A DNA stretch of 64,000 bases, from NCBI GenBank assembly GCA_024640565.1, contig JAHEET010000001.1:413763-477762 (forward strand), written 5' to 3'. This stretch comes from Flavobacteriaceae bacterium (GTDB lineage Bacteria; Bacteroidota; Bacteroidia; Flavobacteriales; Flavobacteriaceae). Numbering within the stretch: the stretch's first letter is position 1; the number at the start of each line of letters is the position of its first letter. Shown here piece after piece: positions 9,109 through 18,431 of this stretch. A program made the translations under genes and the position numbers. The notes beneath the pieces were generated by a model that was not told the DNA's origin, made no database searches, and saw nothing but the letters and a program-made list of their open reading frames with translations.

Positions 9109-9693
9109 ATGAACACATTAAAAAACAAAACTTTGAAAACTATTAAAAATTTAGCCTTCGTATTCTTCGTAGCCAGTGTATTTACAGCCTGTTCAGATGA
9201 TGACCCAGGGGTTGTTAACCAAGAAGAATTAATAACTACATTAACAGCAACGTTAACACGCAGTGGTGGTGGAACAGACATTGTCTTAAAAAGTGTAGAC
9301 TTAGACGGCGACGGTCCCGATGCTCCTGTAATTTCAGTTTCAGCAAATTTAATTGCTAATACAACTTATACGGGGGAATTAAAGGTTGAAAACGAAACGG
9401 AAAGTCCGGCCGAAAATATTACATTAGAAGTATTAGAGGAAGATGAAGAGCATCAATTCTTTTTTACTCCAACGAACAATATCGCTACGACAACCTATAA
9501 CGATATGGACGGAGATGGCAATCCTATTGGTGTTCAATTTAGCCTAGCTACGACAACCGCTGCAACAGGGAGCTTAACCATCACCTTGAGACATGAACCA
9601 ATGAAAACTGCAAGTGGAGTTTCTGATGGTGATATTACAAATGCGGGAGGAGAAACCGATGTTCAAGCTGTTTTTCCAATTACAGTTGAATAA
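9109..9693 (+). CDS. Acidic lipoprotein paired with the TonB receptor
   Basis: This 194-residue lipoprotein has the lipobox FTAC with Cys28, directly followed by SDDD, a run like the Bacteroidota surface-export signal. The mature part is strongly acidic, with Asp/Gly-rich loops (LDGDGPDAP, NDMDGDGNPIG) and beta-strand repeats (SLTITLRHEP). It lies 26 bases after the receptor and before a strong terminator, so it is the last gene of the uptake unit. Cell-surface lipoproteins often work as partners of TonB receptors, and the acidic loops could bind cations. The specific function is unknown. Confidence 0.75.
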   Translation: MNTLKNKTLKTIKNLAFVFFVASVFTACSDDDPGVVNQEELITTLTATLTRSGGGTDIVLKSVDLDGDGPDAPVISVSANLIANTTYTGELKVENETESPAENITLEVLEEDEEHQFFFTPTNNIATTTYNDMDGDGNPIGVQFSLATTTAATGSLTITLRHEPMKTASGVSDGDITNAGGETDVQAVFPITVE

Positions 9694-9711
9694 ATAGTTG
9701 ATTCATTATTT

Positions 9712-9744
9712 AAAAGGCACATAAATTTTATGTGCCTTTTTTTT
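9712..9744 (+). terminator. Rho-independent terminator of the TonB receptor unit
   Basis: A long hairpin with arms AAAAGGCACATAAA and TTTATGTGCCTTTT is followed by a run of T. It lies 18 bases after the lipoprotein stop codon. Confidence 0.9.
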
Positions 9745-9844
9745 ATTTTTTTTTGTTACAAAAGTTTACTTTTGCTTTTGTAATTATATGTGCTGTTTTA
9801 AGCTTGTGAAAATTCTTAAAAATGCTCAATTCTAAAGCATTTTA

Positions 9845-10609
9845 ATGTCAAAATTACCCAAAGAACATCAATTTTTAGATCTATCTGATTATGGTAGACC
9901 CATTGCAAGAAGGATTGCAAATTCACTGAAAAACACAAAATTTACGCCGGTAGATGTTACCATTGCATTTATAATTTCTGGCTTGATTGGTATTTTCTGC
10001 ATCCTAGAAGAATATTATTGGGCAGCTGGTTTTTTCTTAATATTTAAATCTATTTTAGATGCGGCCGATGGTGAATTGGCACGCGTTAAAAAAACGCCTT
10101 CCTACACTGGGCGTTATTTAGATTCAGTTTCAGATATTCTCTTAAATTTCATTATTTTCATCACTCTTTGGTATGCAACCAATGTGAGTTTTTTATTTGC
10201 TTTTCTTGCTTTTTTTGGTATTCAATTGCAAGGAACGCTATACAATTACTATTATGTAATTTTAAGAAATCGTTTTGAAGGTGATACCACAAGTCGTGTT
10301 TTCGAAGACACAACCCCCCTAGCACTTCCTGGTGAAAAACAACAAAACGTAAATACATTGTTCTTTTTGTATAAATTATTTTATGGTGTTTTTGATAAAA
10401 TCATTTATGCTTTGGATAGAAATGCGTCCCACGGAAAACCTTTCCCAAATTGGTTAATGACATTAATATCTACCTTTGGTCTGGGCTTTCAATTATTGCT
10501 TATCAGTCTCTTTTTAGTGCTTGGACTAAAAACATATATCATTCCTTTCTTTATAGGATATTCTGCCCTAATCTTTGTATTTATTTGTATTCGAAAAATC
10601 TTCTATTAG
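9845..10609 (+). CDS. CDP-alcohol phosphatidyltransferase family protein
   Basis: This 254-residue integral membrane enzyme moves a phosphatidyl or related group from a CDP-linked donor to an alcohol during lipid synthesis. The full signature D-x2-DG-x2-AR-x8-G-x3-D-x3-D is present: Asp72, Asp75, Gly76, Ala79, Arg80, Gly89, Asp93 and Asp97. About six membrane segments flank it. The acceptor alcohol cannot be assigned. The gene converges on the transporter gene and overlaps it by 4 bases, the two stop codons sharing TTAG. Confidence 0.88.
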   Translation: MSKLPKEHQFLDLSDYGRPIARRIANSLKNTKFTPVDVTIAFIISGLIGIFCILEEYYWAAGFFLIFKSILDAADGELARVKKTPSYTGRYLDSVSDILLNFIIFITLWYATNVSFLFAFLAFFGIQLQGTLYNYYYVILRNRFEGDTTSRVFEDTTPLALPGEKQQNVNTLFFLYKLFYGVFDKIIYALDRNASHGKPFPNWLMTLISTFGLGFQLLLISLFLVLGLKTYIIPFFIGYSALIFVFICIRKIFY

Positions 10610-11901
10610 TGCACATGTTTTGTGTTTTTCAATCGGCTTAAAACAATAAAAGAAGCTACAAAGAACAACGCTAAACACAAGACACTCCATTGCATAGAGC
10701 CTGTCAATGAATACAAAAAACCATAAACAAAAGTCCCCAACACAATCGCTATTTTCTCGGTAACGTCATAAAAACTAAAGTAGGTAGCGTGGTCTTCTGT
10801 TTCTGGCAATAATTTTGAATACGTAGATCGTGCCAACGATTGAATGGCTCCTAAAACGAGCCCCAATAAGCCCCCCAAAATATAAAAATAAGCCGCTACG
10901 TTTGGCATGTCTTTGTGCAACATAAAAGCACAAAAACAAACTAAAATCCAGATAAAAATGGTGATTTTTAAAGCCTTAAAATTCCCTTGTTTCTTCGATA
11001 TTCTTGAAAAAATCATGGCCCCAAAAATGGCAACAAATTGAATTAACAAAATAGTAATAATAAGACTCGTTGCACTCAAGCCTAATTCTGTTGAACCAAA
11101 TATAGCTGCTAATAATATAATTGTTTGCACGCCAATACTCAATAGGAAAAAGGCTATTAAAAAGCCTTTTAAAGTAGGCAATACTTTAATTTCACTCCAA
11201 ACAATTTTAAGCTCCTTAAAACCTTTCCAGATATAATCTTTTTCTGGTTTTTTATTGAAGGTATTGTTTGGTAAAACTTTAAATGTTACTTGAGCAAAAC
11301 CTATCCACCAGAGCCCCACCATAACAAATGAAATCCGAGACGCAAAGGCTTCAGTTATTCCAAAGATATCATGAAAAAGTATCATAATTAGGTTTATGAT
11401 TAGTAGAATAATAGAACCTATATAACCAAAAATAAAACCTTTTGCACTCACGCGATCTTGATCTTCCGGATGTGCTACTTCTGGTAAATAGGAATTGTAA
11501 AACACGACACTGGACCAAAAGCCAATACTTGCAAAAAAAGTAAAAACAATTCCAATCCAAACAGTATCAATTCCTTCAAAAAAATACAAACTCATTACAG
11601 AAACAGCGCCAAGCGTACAGAATATTTTCAAAAACTTTTTTTTATTTCCTGTATAATCTGCGATGGCTGATAATATTGGCGACATCAAAGCAACGACCAA
11701 AAAAGAAAAAGACAAGGTATAACTGTATAGTGTATCTGGTTGTTCCCATTCAAAACCAAAAAAAGAAATCACTTTGCCATTTGTAATTCCCGCATAATAC
11801 AATGGAAAAACTGCTGTGCTTATTACCAAAGAATACACCGAGTTTGCCCAATCATAAAAAGCCCAACCATGGATTAATTTTTTATCTCCTATTTTTAACA
11901 T
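10606..11901 (-). CDS. UMF1-type major facilitator transporter
   Basis: This 431-residue membrane transporter has about 11-12 helices. It starts LIHGWAFYDWANSVYSLVI, the characteristic opening of the UMF1/Atg22-like group (usually WxxYDWANS), and ends with a short basic tail. Atg22 relatives export amino acids from yeast vacuoles; the bacterial substrate is unknown. Convergent with the phosphatidyltransferase gene, it has no partner on its own strand. Confidence 0.88.
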   Translation of the reverse strand: MLKIGDKKLIHGWAFYDWANSVYSLVISTAVFPLYYAGITNGKVISFFGFEWEQPDTLYSYTLSFSFLVVALMSPILSAIADYTGNKKKFLKIFCTLGAVSVMSLYFFEGIDTVWIGIVFTFFASIGFWSSVVFYNSYLPEVAHPEDQDRVSAKGFIFGYIGSIILLIINLIMILFHDIFGITEAFASRISFVMVGLWWIGFAQVTFKVLPNNTFNKKPEKDYIWKGFKELKIVWSEIKVLPTLKGFLIAFFLLSIGVQTIILLAAIFGSTELGLSATSLIITILLIQFVAIFGAMIFSRISKKQGNFKALKITIFIWILVCFCAFMLHKDMPNVAAYFYILGGLLGLVLGAIQSLARSTYSKLLPETEDHATYFSFYDVTEKIAIVLGTFVYGFLYSLTGSMQWSVLCLALFFVASFIVLSRLKNTKHVH

Positions 11902-12112
11902 CTTATTGCCTTAAAATTAAAATCCTATTCACATCTTCTTCAACGGTAGCCAATATAAGCAAAGTATTCCTTCTTTTCCCTTAACATCTGTTAGATTTTA
12001 TAGCATGCCAAACCATAAGCTTACACATTACATTGTTGTTAATTATTGTGATTGGATTATTTCTTTTTCAAGAACACATTTGGTATCTTTCGCTCATCTT
12101 ATTCAAGATTCA

Positions 12113-12994
12113 ATGATTCTGCAATCACACACAAAAACGTTAGCGTCTAGTCTACAAATTCCGAAGCCCATTTTAGTGGTTGCTAAATTTGTACAATTCG
12201 TTTCACACAAGTTGGTGGTGTTACTTTCAGCAACACTCTTTACGACTCCAATTCGATTTAAAACACCAAAAAGAGAATTGCCAATGTATGACAGTTCACA
12301 AAAAAGCAGGATATTTATTTCTGAAATTAAAAAAAAAATTGAAGTACTTAGCTATGGGTATTCCGATAAAAAAGTATTACTCGTTCATGGATGGTCTGGT
12401 AGAAGTACACAATTATTCATGATCGCCAACCGTTTGCTTGAAAAAGGGTACATGGTTATTTCATTTGATGGACCAGCACATGGGAAGTCAACTGGTAAAA
12501 GAACAAATATGATGGAATTCATAACCACAATGAAAGCCATCAATAAAAAGTACGGACCTTTTGAAGCTGCTGTGGGACATTCTTTTGGAGGGATGGCCAT
12601 TATAAATACCAATGCCGATACGCCAATTTTTAAAACAATTGTCACCATTGGTTCGGGAGATAAAGTAGCGGATATTTTGTTAAATTTTACAAATAGCTTG
12701 GGGTTAAAAAAAACGATTTCAAAAAAATTAGAACGTCATTTTCAAGACAAGTGGAAGGTTCGGATTAGTGATTTTGCAGTCAATAAATCCGCAGCTAAGA
12801 TGAAAACACCTATCTTAGTAGTTCATGACCTACGCGATGGTGATGTAGCTGTTAGTTGTGCTCAAAATATTCGAAAAAACTCAAAAAACGGTAGCCTATT
12901 GATTACAAATGGACTGGGACACACCAAAATTTTAAGAGATAAAAAAACAACCCACAAAATCGTAGATTTCATTAGTCAAAACTCAAAAAAATAA
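12113..12994 (+). CDS. Alpha/beta hydrolase
   Basis: This soluble serine-hydrolase-fold protein has the oxyanion-hole motif VHGWSGR, the strand and turn ISFDGPAHGKS, the nucleophile elbow GHSFGG and a late His in GLGHTKI. Catalytic Ser, Asp (HDLRDGD) and His are therefore all visible. The frame is open from ATG 12005 (329 residues), but family similarity begins only at about IPKPILVVAKFVQF. ATG 12113 (293 residues) is therefore the likelier start, and I use it. The substrate is unknown. msrB follows 9 bases on. Confidence 0.8.
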   Translation: MILQSHTKTLASSLQIPKPILVVAKFVQFVSHKLVVLLSATLFTTPIRFKTPKRELPMYDSSQKSRIFISEIKKKIEVLSYGYSDKKVLLVHGWSGRSTQLFMIANRLLEKGYMVISFDGPAHGKSTGKRTNMMEFITTMKAINKKYGPFEAAVGHSFGGMAIINTNADTPIFKTIVTIGSGDKVADILLNFTNSLGLKKTISKKLERHFQDKWKVRISDFAVNKSAAKMKTPILVVHDLRDGDVAVSCAQNIRKNSKNGSLLITNGLGHTKILRDKKTTHKIVDFISQNSKK

Positions 12995-13003
12995 ACTCGT
13001 ATT

Positions 13004-13483
13004 ATGAAAAATTGGATTCTCTTTATCGCAGTTCTTTTACTAATCAACTGCACAACATCTGCACAAAAAAAAGAAACAAAAAAGAAATATGCGGTCACGA
13101 AAACAAATACGGAGTGGAGAAAAGTGCTGAATGACATGCAATATTATGTATTGCGTGAAGCAGGAACGGAACGCGCTTTCTCTAGTCCGTTGAATAAAAA
13201 CAACGAAAAAGGGATCTATGCATGTGCGGCTTGTAAAACAGCCTTGTATGATGCGAATCATAAATTTGACTCTAAATCTGGATGGCCTTCCTTTGATAGA
13301 GCCATTAAAGGAAGTGTAGCGTTGGATGTAGATTATAAGATCGGCTACGCAAGAACGGAACTAAAGTGCAATACCTGCGGGGGGCATTTAGGGCATTCAT
13401 TTGATGACGGACCAAAAGAAACCACAGGTAAAAGACACTGTATTAATGGAGTTGCGCTGGAATTTATCCCTGAAAACAAATAG
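13004..13483 (+). CDS. msrB: Peptide-methionine (R)-S-oxide reductase, lipoprotein form
   Basis: MsrB repairs oxidised methionine (the R-sulfoxide) in proteins. The 159-residue protein has a lipobox, LLINC (Cys16), so it probably sits in the periplasm or envelope. The SelR domain carries the four zinc cysteines (Cys74, Cys77, Cys122, Cys125). The catalytic Cys146 lies in GKRHCING, and the conserved SGWPSF is present. It is probably co-transcribed with the hydrolase upstream. No MsrA domain is fused. Confidence 0.95.
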   Translation: MKNWILFIAVLLLINCTTSAQKKETKKKYAVTKTNTEWRKVLNDMQYYVLREAGTERAFSSPLNKNNEKGIYACAACKTALYDANHKFDSKSGWPSFDRAIKGSVALDVDYKIGYARTELKCNTCGGHLGHSFDDGPKETTGKRHCINGVALEFIPENK

Positions 13484-13636
13484 TCGCAAACGCATTTCAC
13501 CCAAATATAACCGGAAAAATTTTAGCTCTGTCATTTATCTTTTAGGAGGTTTCTACATCATTTATAAAATGTTATCCATCCAAAGAATATTCCCAAAAAA
13601 TTACTGGGTAATTACGAACAACTAAAGTCGAATTCT

Positions 13637-13644
13637 TATATTTG
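13637..13644 (+). promoter_or_regulatory. -7 element (TATATTTG) upstream of ffh
   Basis: An exact TAnnTTTG match lies 25 bases before the ffh start codon, in the 186-base gap after msrB. No -33 TTG is seen at standard spacing. Confidence 0.45.
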
Positions 13645-13669
13645 TGTTTCCTAAAAAAGAACCCAAATT

Positions 13670-15007
13670 ATGTTTAATAATTTAAGCGATAAACTAGATA
13701 AAGCCTTACACACCCTAAAAGGGCACGGTAAGATTACAGAAGTAAATGTTGCAGAAACTTTAAAAGAAGTTCGAAGAGCACTTTTGGATGCCGATGTGAA
13801 CTTTAAGATTGCCAAAGAATTTACCAAAAATGTTCAGAAAAAAGCAATTGGTGAAGACGTTTTAACTACGTTAAACCCAGGGCAATTAATGGTAAAACTT
13901 GTGAAGGACGAATTGATCGACTTGATGGGGGGTGAAACTGTTGGAATTAATTTGGGAGGAGCTCCTACTGTAATTTTAATGTCTGGTTTACAAGGTTCTG
14001 GTAAAACTACTTTTTCAGGAAAATTAGCAAACTACTTAAAAACAAAAAAATCAAAAGAAGTTTTACTCGTAGGTTGTGATGTCTACAGACCGGCAGCCAT
14101 CAATCAATTACAAGTTGTTGGAGAACAAATTGGTGTGGAAGTATATGCGGAGGTTGGTAACAACAATCCGGTAGCGATTTCTCAGAACGCGATCAAACAC
14201 GCCAAGGCAAATGGTAAGAATGTGGTCATTATAGATACAGCTGGACGTTTGGCTGTTGACGCAGAAATGATGTCAGAAATATCGGACATTCACAAGGCTA
14301 TTAAACCCCAAGAAACTTTATTTGTAGTAGACGCCATGACAGGGCAAGATGCTGTAAATACCGCAAAAGCTTTTAATGATATTTTAAACTTTGATGGAGT
14401 TATCCTAACAAAATTAGACGGTGATACCCGAGGTGGGGCTGCATTAACCATAAAATCTGTGGTGAATAAGCCCATTAAATTTATTGGAACCGGAGAAAAA
14501 ATGGATGCGATTGATATCTTCTACCCAGAAAGGATGGCAGATCGTATTCTAGGGATGGGAGATGTGGTATCGTTAGTAGAAAGAGCACAAGAGCAATATG
14601 ATGAAGAAGAGGCAAGAAAGATTCAAAAGAAAATTGCAAAAAACCAATTTGGTTTCGATGACTTTTTAAATCAGATTCAGCAAATCAAAAAAATGGGAAG
14701 CATGAAGGATTTGGTTGGCATGATACCTGGAGCAGGAAAAGCAATGAAAGACGTAGATATTGACGATGATGCTTTTAAAGGCATCGAGGCAATTATTCAT
14801 TCCATGACCACATTGGAAAGAAGCACCCCTAGCACAATAAATGTAAGTCGGAAAAAGAGAATTGCAAAAGGTTCTGGAACGAGTGTAACGGAAGTAAATC
14901 AATTGATGAAACAATTTGACCAGATGAGCAAAATGATGAAAATGATGCAAGGCGGTGGTGGAAAAAAGATGATGCAAATGATGCAGGGAATGAAAGGAAT
15001 GCGATAA
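13670..15007 (+). CDS. ffh: Signal recognition particle protein Ffh
   Basis: Ffh is the GTPase subunit of the signal recognition particle and targets membrane proteins co-translationally to SecYEG via FtsY. The 445-residue protein has the N-domain with LKEVRRALLDADVN, then G1 (GLQGSGKTT, residues 106-114), G3 (DTAGRLAVD) and G4 (TKLDGDTRGG). The C-terminal M domain ends in a Met-rich run (KMMKMMQGGGGKKMMQMMQ). It is full length. The 4.5S RNA gene was not found nearby. Confidence 0.97.
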   Translation: MFNNLSDKLDKALHTLKGHGKITEVNVAETLKEVRRALLDADVNFKIAKEFTKNVQKKAIGEDVLTTLNPGQLMVKLVKDELIDLMGGETVGINLGGAPTVILMSGLQGSGKTTFSGKLANYLKTKKSKEVLLVGCDVYRPAAINQLQVVGEQIGVEVYAEVGNNNPVAISQNAIKHAKANGKNVVIIDTAGRLAVDAEMMSEISDIHKAIKPQETLFVVDAMTGQDAVNTAKAFNDILNFDGVILTKLDGDTRGGAALTIKSVVNKPIKFIGTGEKMDAIDIFYPERMADRILGMGDVVSLVERAQEQYDEEEARKIQKKIAKNQFGFDDFLNQIQQIKKMGSMKDLVGMIPGAGKAMKDVDIDDDAFKGIEAIIHSMTTLERSTPSTINVSRKKRIAKGSGTSVTEVNQLMKQFDQMSKMMKMMQGGGGKKMMQMMQGMKGMR

Positions 15008-15057
15008 AAAATGACACTTACTTTTAATACTAATACTCTCTTTAAAAAAATAGATCA

Positions 15058-15936
15058 ATGACATTACTCGACGGAAAAAAAACTGCAGCTGATATTAAAG
15101 AAGAAATCGCTTTAGAAGTAAGAAGCCTCAAAAACAATTGTAAAAAAATACCCCATTTAGCAGCCATTATTGTTGGAAATAATGGAGCAAGTATTACCTA
15201 TGTCAATGCCAAAGTGAAGGCTTGTAAACGTGTTGGTTTTGCATCTACATTGATCCGTTTAGAAGAAGAAGTTACAGAAGAAAAACTTCTTAATGAAATT
15301 GCCAACTTAAATATAGACAAAGACATTGATGGATTTATCGTGCAATTGCCACTGCCCAAACACATTGATGAACAAAAAATTTTAATGGCAATAGCCCCCA
15401 ACAAAGATGTAGATGGCTTTCATCCTACCAATGTAGGTAAAATGGCATTAAACCTTCCTACATTCATTTCTGCAACCCCATTTGGGATTTTAGAATTGCT
15501 AGAACGATACAATGTTGAAACAGCTGGAAAACATGTTGTTGTTCTTGGAAGAAGTCATATTGTAGGGAGTCCTATGAGTATTTTGCTGTCCCAAAAAAGA
15601 AAAGTGGGTAACGCAACGGTAACAATGTGTCACAGTAGAACCAAAAATCTAAAAGAAATGACACTCCAAGCAGATATTGTGATCGCAGCCATTGGAATAC
15701 CAGAATTTTTAAAAGCAAATATGGTTAAAAACAATGTAACTGTAATTGATGTTGGAATTACTAGAATTGACGATGCTTCTAAAAAGAGTGGCTACCGATT
15801 GCTTGGCGATGTTGCTTTTGAGGAAGTTGCTAAAAAGGCAGCATTCATTACCCCAGTTCCCGGTGGTGTTGGCCCAATGACGATTGCTATGCTGTTAAAA
15901 AATACATTATTAGCTTGTGAAAGAGCCCATGGATAA
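15058..15936 (+). CDS. folD: Methylenetetrahydrofolate dehydrogenase / cyclohydrolase FolD
   Basis: This 292-residue bifunctional enzyme interconverts 5,10-methylene-, 5,10-methenyl- and 10-formyl-tetrahydrofolate using NADP. It has the catalytic region around ASITYVNAK, then [20 protein letters not shown], the dinucleotide-binding GRSHIVGSP, and the C-terminal signature [11 protein letters not shown]. It follows ffh by 50 bases. The small extra length over the family norm comes from an insert ([11 protein letters not shown]) common in this phylum. Confidence 0.96.
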   Translation: MTLLDGKKTAADIKEEIALEVRSLKNNCKKIPHLAAIIVGNNGASITYVNAKVKACKRVGFASTLIRLEEEVTEEKLLNEIANLNIDKDIDGFIVQLPLPKHIDEQKILMAIAPNKDVDGFHPTNVGKMALNLPTFISATPFGILELLERYNVETAGKHVVVLGRSHIVGSPMSILLSQKRKVGNATVTMCHSRTKNLKEMTLQADIVIAAIGIPEFLKANMVKNNVTVIDVGITRIDDASKKSGYRLLGDVAFEEVAKKAAFITPVPGGVGPMTIAMLLKNTLLACERAHG

Positions 15937-15972
15937 TTTTTTATATATTGTTAGCAACAATACCCCAATCAT

Positions 15973-16658
15973 TTGATCGATTTTTTCCTTAAAGATAATA
16001 ACCATTTTACCCCTTTTAGCGCCCAACATTTAGGAGTGGTCCTTTTTTTAATCTTTTGTGGAGTTGCCCTAATTTTATGGGCAAAAAAGCAAAACAAAAA
16101 AACGCAAACACGCGTCGGAAACCTCTTTACTTTTTCAATAGCGTTCACCATAATTTTTGGAACATTTTTAAAAATTTACAAAGGTGATTTTAATTACCAA
16201 GAAGATTTGCCCCTACATTTATGTAGTTTTTTAGGACTCACCGCACCGCTACTCTCACTCACAAAAAAATTTGTGTATTATGAGGTCTTTTTTTTCTTAG
16301 TTATGGCGGGAACATTACAATCAGTTATTACACCTGATCAATACAATTACTTAAACTTTCCATTTTTTAGGTATTGGTTTGTGCATGCAGGACTCGTTAT
16401 ATTCATGATGTACGCGACATTTGTTTATAAAATGAGACCTACCATTAAAAGTGTTTGGAAGTATATATGCTACTTATGCTTGTACTCAATTACTTTTTAG
16501 GATCCAATTACTTTTATACCAACAGAAAGCCAGATGCTGCAACACTTTTAGACCTTTTTGGAGATTGGCCTCAATACGTTTTTGTGGTGGAATTGATTGT
16601 AATTCCTTATTTTTTACTAATATACTTGCCTTTTTATTTAACCCGAAAAAAGACTTAA
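15973..16658 (+). pseudogene. TIGR02206 (YwaF-like) membrane protein split by a frameshift
   Basis: Two reading frames together make one polytopic membrane protein of about 228 residues. The first, from TTG 15973, covers HFTPFSAQHLGVVLF, LPLHLCSFLGL and YWFVHAGLVI, then loses the family pattern after RPTIKSVWK near 16,455. The next frame carries on with LLMLVLNYFLGSNYFYTN, LFGDWPQYVF and a last membrane helix ending FYLTRKKT. A single missing base around 16,450-16,465 restores the whole protein. The family's function is unknown. Its stop interlocks with that of the convergent cupin gene (TTAA at 16655-16658). Confidence 0.75.
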
Positions 16659-17020
16659 ATTTCCGCTCTGTGCACCAAATCCATAGAGAAAGCAGGCATA
16701 CAAATTGCCATATACTCGCAGGCTTCGTCAAAAGGATTTGAGTACTGTACCCGCGTATTTTTTTCAATTTTAATGGATTGTCCCGCTTCTAAAACCAGTG
16801 TTTCTCCATCAATAATAAATTGTTTTTTACCGCGAATGATATAGGTATACTCTTCAAATTCTGGTGTTTGAAACGGCTCACTCCAACCAGCAGGGGCAAT
16901 CATGTGCGCCATACTCATCTTTGTGTTTTTGTCTGTTGCGTTTCCAAAATGTTCTTCAATAAGTTTGCCATCCGTAGTTGGCACAACAAACGGAGATTTT
17001 TGGAGGGTGTATTTTTTCAT
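16655..17020 (-). CDS. Small cupin-domain protein
   Basis: This 121-residue single-domain cupin contains FQTPEFEEYTYIIRGKKQFIIDG (about residues 51-73) and then LEAGQSIKIEKNTRVQYSNP. The usual metal-binding histidine positions are partly replaced (EFEEY rather than HxH), so metal binding is uncertain. No signal peptide is visible. Cupins of this size can be enzymes or sugar-binding proteins, and no specific role is supported here. A lipoprotein gene lies 40 bases upstream on the same strand. Confidence 0.8.
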   Translation of the reverse strand: MKKYTLQKSPFVVPTTDGKLIEEHFGNATDKNTKMSMAHMIAPAGWSEPFQTPEFEEYTYIIRGKKQFIIDGETLVLEAGQSIKIEKNTRVQYSNPFDEACEYMAICMPAFSMDLVHRAEI

Positions 17021-17060
17021 TGGAGTTACAAGATCTTATACAATTTAAAAAAAACGGTAG

Positions 17061-17621
17061 TTAGTTAAACCAAACGACGAATGATTTCATTTTTGCGAAA
17101 TCTGGAATTTGATCTAGAGTTACTTTTTCAACACTGTATTCTTTTAGTCCCAATTGTTCTTTATCAATCGCCACGGTCGCATTCAAGTCATCAATAAAAA
17201 GCGTCGCAGATGAAAACGAAGTTTCAACCTTGTTAATCCTGGTGTTCATTCTTATTTCTGAAAAACTAGAATTTAATGAAAGGCCATCTTCAGTCGCATA
17301 TCGAGAATCAAAGATCTCAATACTCTTTATAGTAGAAGTACTATCTAGTTGCTCTTTTGGAACAATGGTAAGCAAATGCTTCCCGCCTTTTTCAAAAATT
17401 AAGTATTCATCATCATCCTGTAAATAATTATACCCCGTAGCGCCCTCACTTAAATTTTTAACAATCGAATCATTTGCAAAGAGTTGTGCCAAATCATTCA
17501 TTGTTGTTTTGGTTGTTATTTGACCTACTTTTCCTTTCTTAATTTCAAAATTACCATTCGCACAACCAACAATAAACAAGGAAGTTGCTAGGAATAGAAT
17601 TGTTATTTTTTTATGGATCAT
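17061..17621 (-). CDS. Lipoprotein of unknown function
   Basis: This 186-residue protein has a clear lipoprotein signal (hydrophobic FLATSLFIVGC, Cys20). The mature part is mixed alpha/beta with no catalytic motif. The segment TKTTMNDLAQLF and the regular spacing of strands suggest a small periplasmic binding or stress-type domain. I recognise no named family. It sits just upstream of the cupin gene in the same direction and may share its transcript. Confidence 0.7.
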   Translation of the reverse strand: MIHKKITILFLATSLFIVGCANGNFEIKKGKVGQITTKTTMNDLAQLFANDSIVKNLSEGATGYNYLQDDDEYLIFEKGGKHLLTIVPKEQLDSTSTIKSIEIFDSRYATEDGLSLNSSFSEIRMNTRINKVETSFSSATLFIDDLNATVAIDKEQLGLKEYSVEKVTLDQIPDFAKMKSFVVWFN

Positions 17622-17700
17622 TGAATTCGTTTAGTTTATTTATATTGCTAACGTAAAATTAAATAATTTCTTATTTTTTTTGATAAAAATAATGAAAGTT

Positions 17701-17826
17701 TCATTGGTGAAGAATAAAAAAACAAGGTTTCTTTTGATAAGAAAAAATAGGAAGGAATACGCAAGCTGTCAACATACTCGACACAAATAACATGATTCCG
17801 ATTAAAATAGTCACTAGAATTTTCAT
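17701..17826 (-). CDS. Possible 41-residue single-span membrane peptide
   Basis: On the minus strand an ATG at 17824-17826 opens 41 codons: MKILVTILIGIMLFVSSMLT, then a Cys, FLPIFSYQKK and a short hydrophobic tail, ending in TGA at 17701. A promoter-like TTG-N17-CATCTTTG lies upstream, with one mismatch to TAnnTTTG. The hydrophobic segment looks like a membrane anchor or signal peptide. Without homologues this is only a candidate, and it could also be the start of a decayed gene. Confidence 0.25.
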   Translation of the reverse strand: MKILVTILIGIMLFVSSMLTACVFLPIFSYQKKPCFFILHQ

Positions 17827-18431
17827 TTTCTTTTTTTTAATTGATACAACAAAGATGCGAGTCAATGCTTACAACAAAAACAAAAGTATACTCAACTGTA
17901 TTTTTTTTGTGTTCAAATGTAATTTTAAACTTATTGCGCTAAAAAAGTTGCCAAGAATGCATGCACAAGCAAGCACAAAAAAAGTAAGATTTTAATAATT
18001 ATCATTTTAACTTGGTTGAAAATGATATAATGTTAAAATAAAATAACTTTAAATCCTAAAATCGTAAAACTTCAAAAAAACAAAAAATAATACTCAAAAA
18101 CTACAAGAATATACAATACATTTGTTTTGATGTTTACTACAAAAAATAAAATAATAGCAATGAACCCCATTTTGCGCTGTCGCAAAACAAACCGCTAATG
18201 CTAGGTAATTAGTAACGCAAGGTCTATTCATTAATTTATTTATCATCATGTCAATTCTTACACTCACTTTCAACAATCACTACAAAGTTATTTCTCTAAA
18301 TAACCCCAGTTTTGTTCGCCGATTTTTAACACGCCGCCCTATGGGTGTATTATAATTTACGGAATTAGGTGTGTCCATTTCCACTTTTCAAAAGAACAAT
18401 TTAACTACATCAATTTAAAAATATCAATACA
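17827..18431. other. Intergenic region before the arginine operon
   Basis: This is about 600 bases of AT-rich DNA without a convincing gene. Short open frames on both strands have no domain pattern. The promoter of the arginine operon must lie here or at its right edge. No exact TAnnTTTG box with a -33 TTG and no clear ARG-type operator was found. A GC-richer patch (CACGCCGCCC, about 18,330) stands out but is unexplained. Confidence 0.5.

Noticed and set aside
13401..13625. Frame of 74 codons overlapping the end of msrB
   Set aside because: Its first third is an out-of-frame reading of msrB. The rest has one hydrophobic stretch but no recognisable family and no promoter.
17792..17995. 67-codon plus-strand frame in the long gap
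   Set aside because: It has a poor start, biased Phe/Lys composition and no domain; it partly opposes the small minus-strand peptide.
18094..18276. Minus-strand 60-codon frame in the gap before the arginine operon
   Set aside because: Composition is Cys/Tyr-rich without pattern, and there is no promoter or conserved motif.
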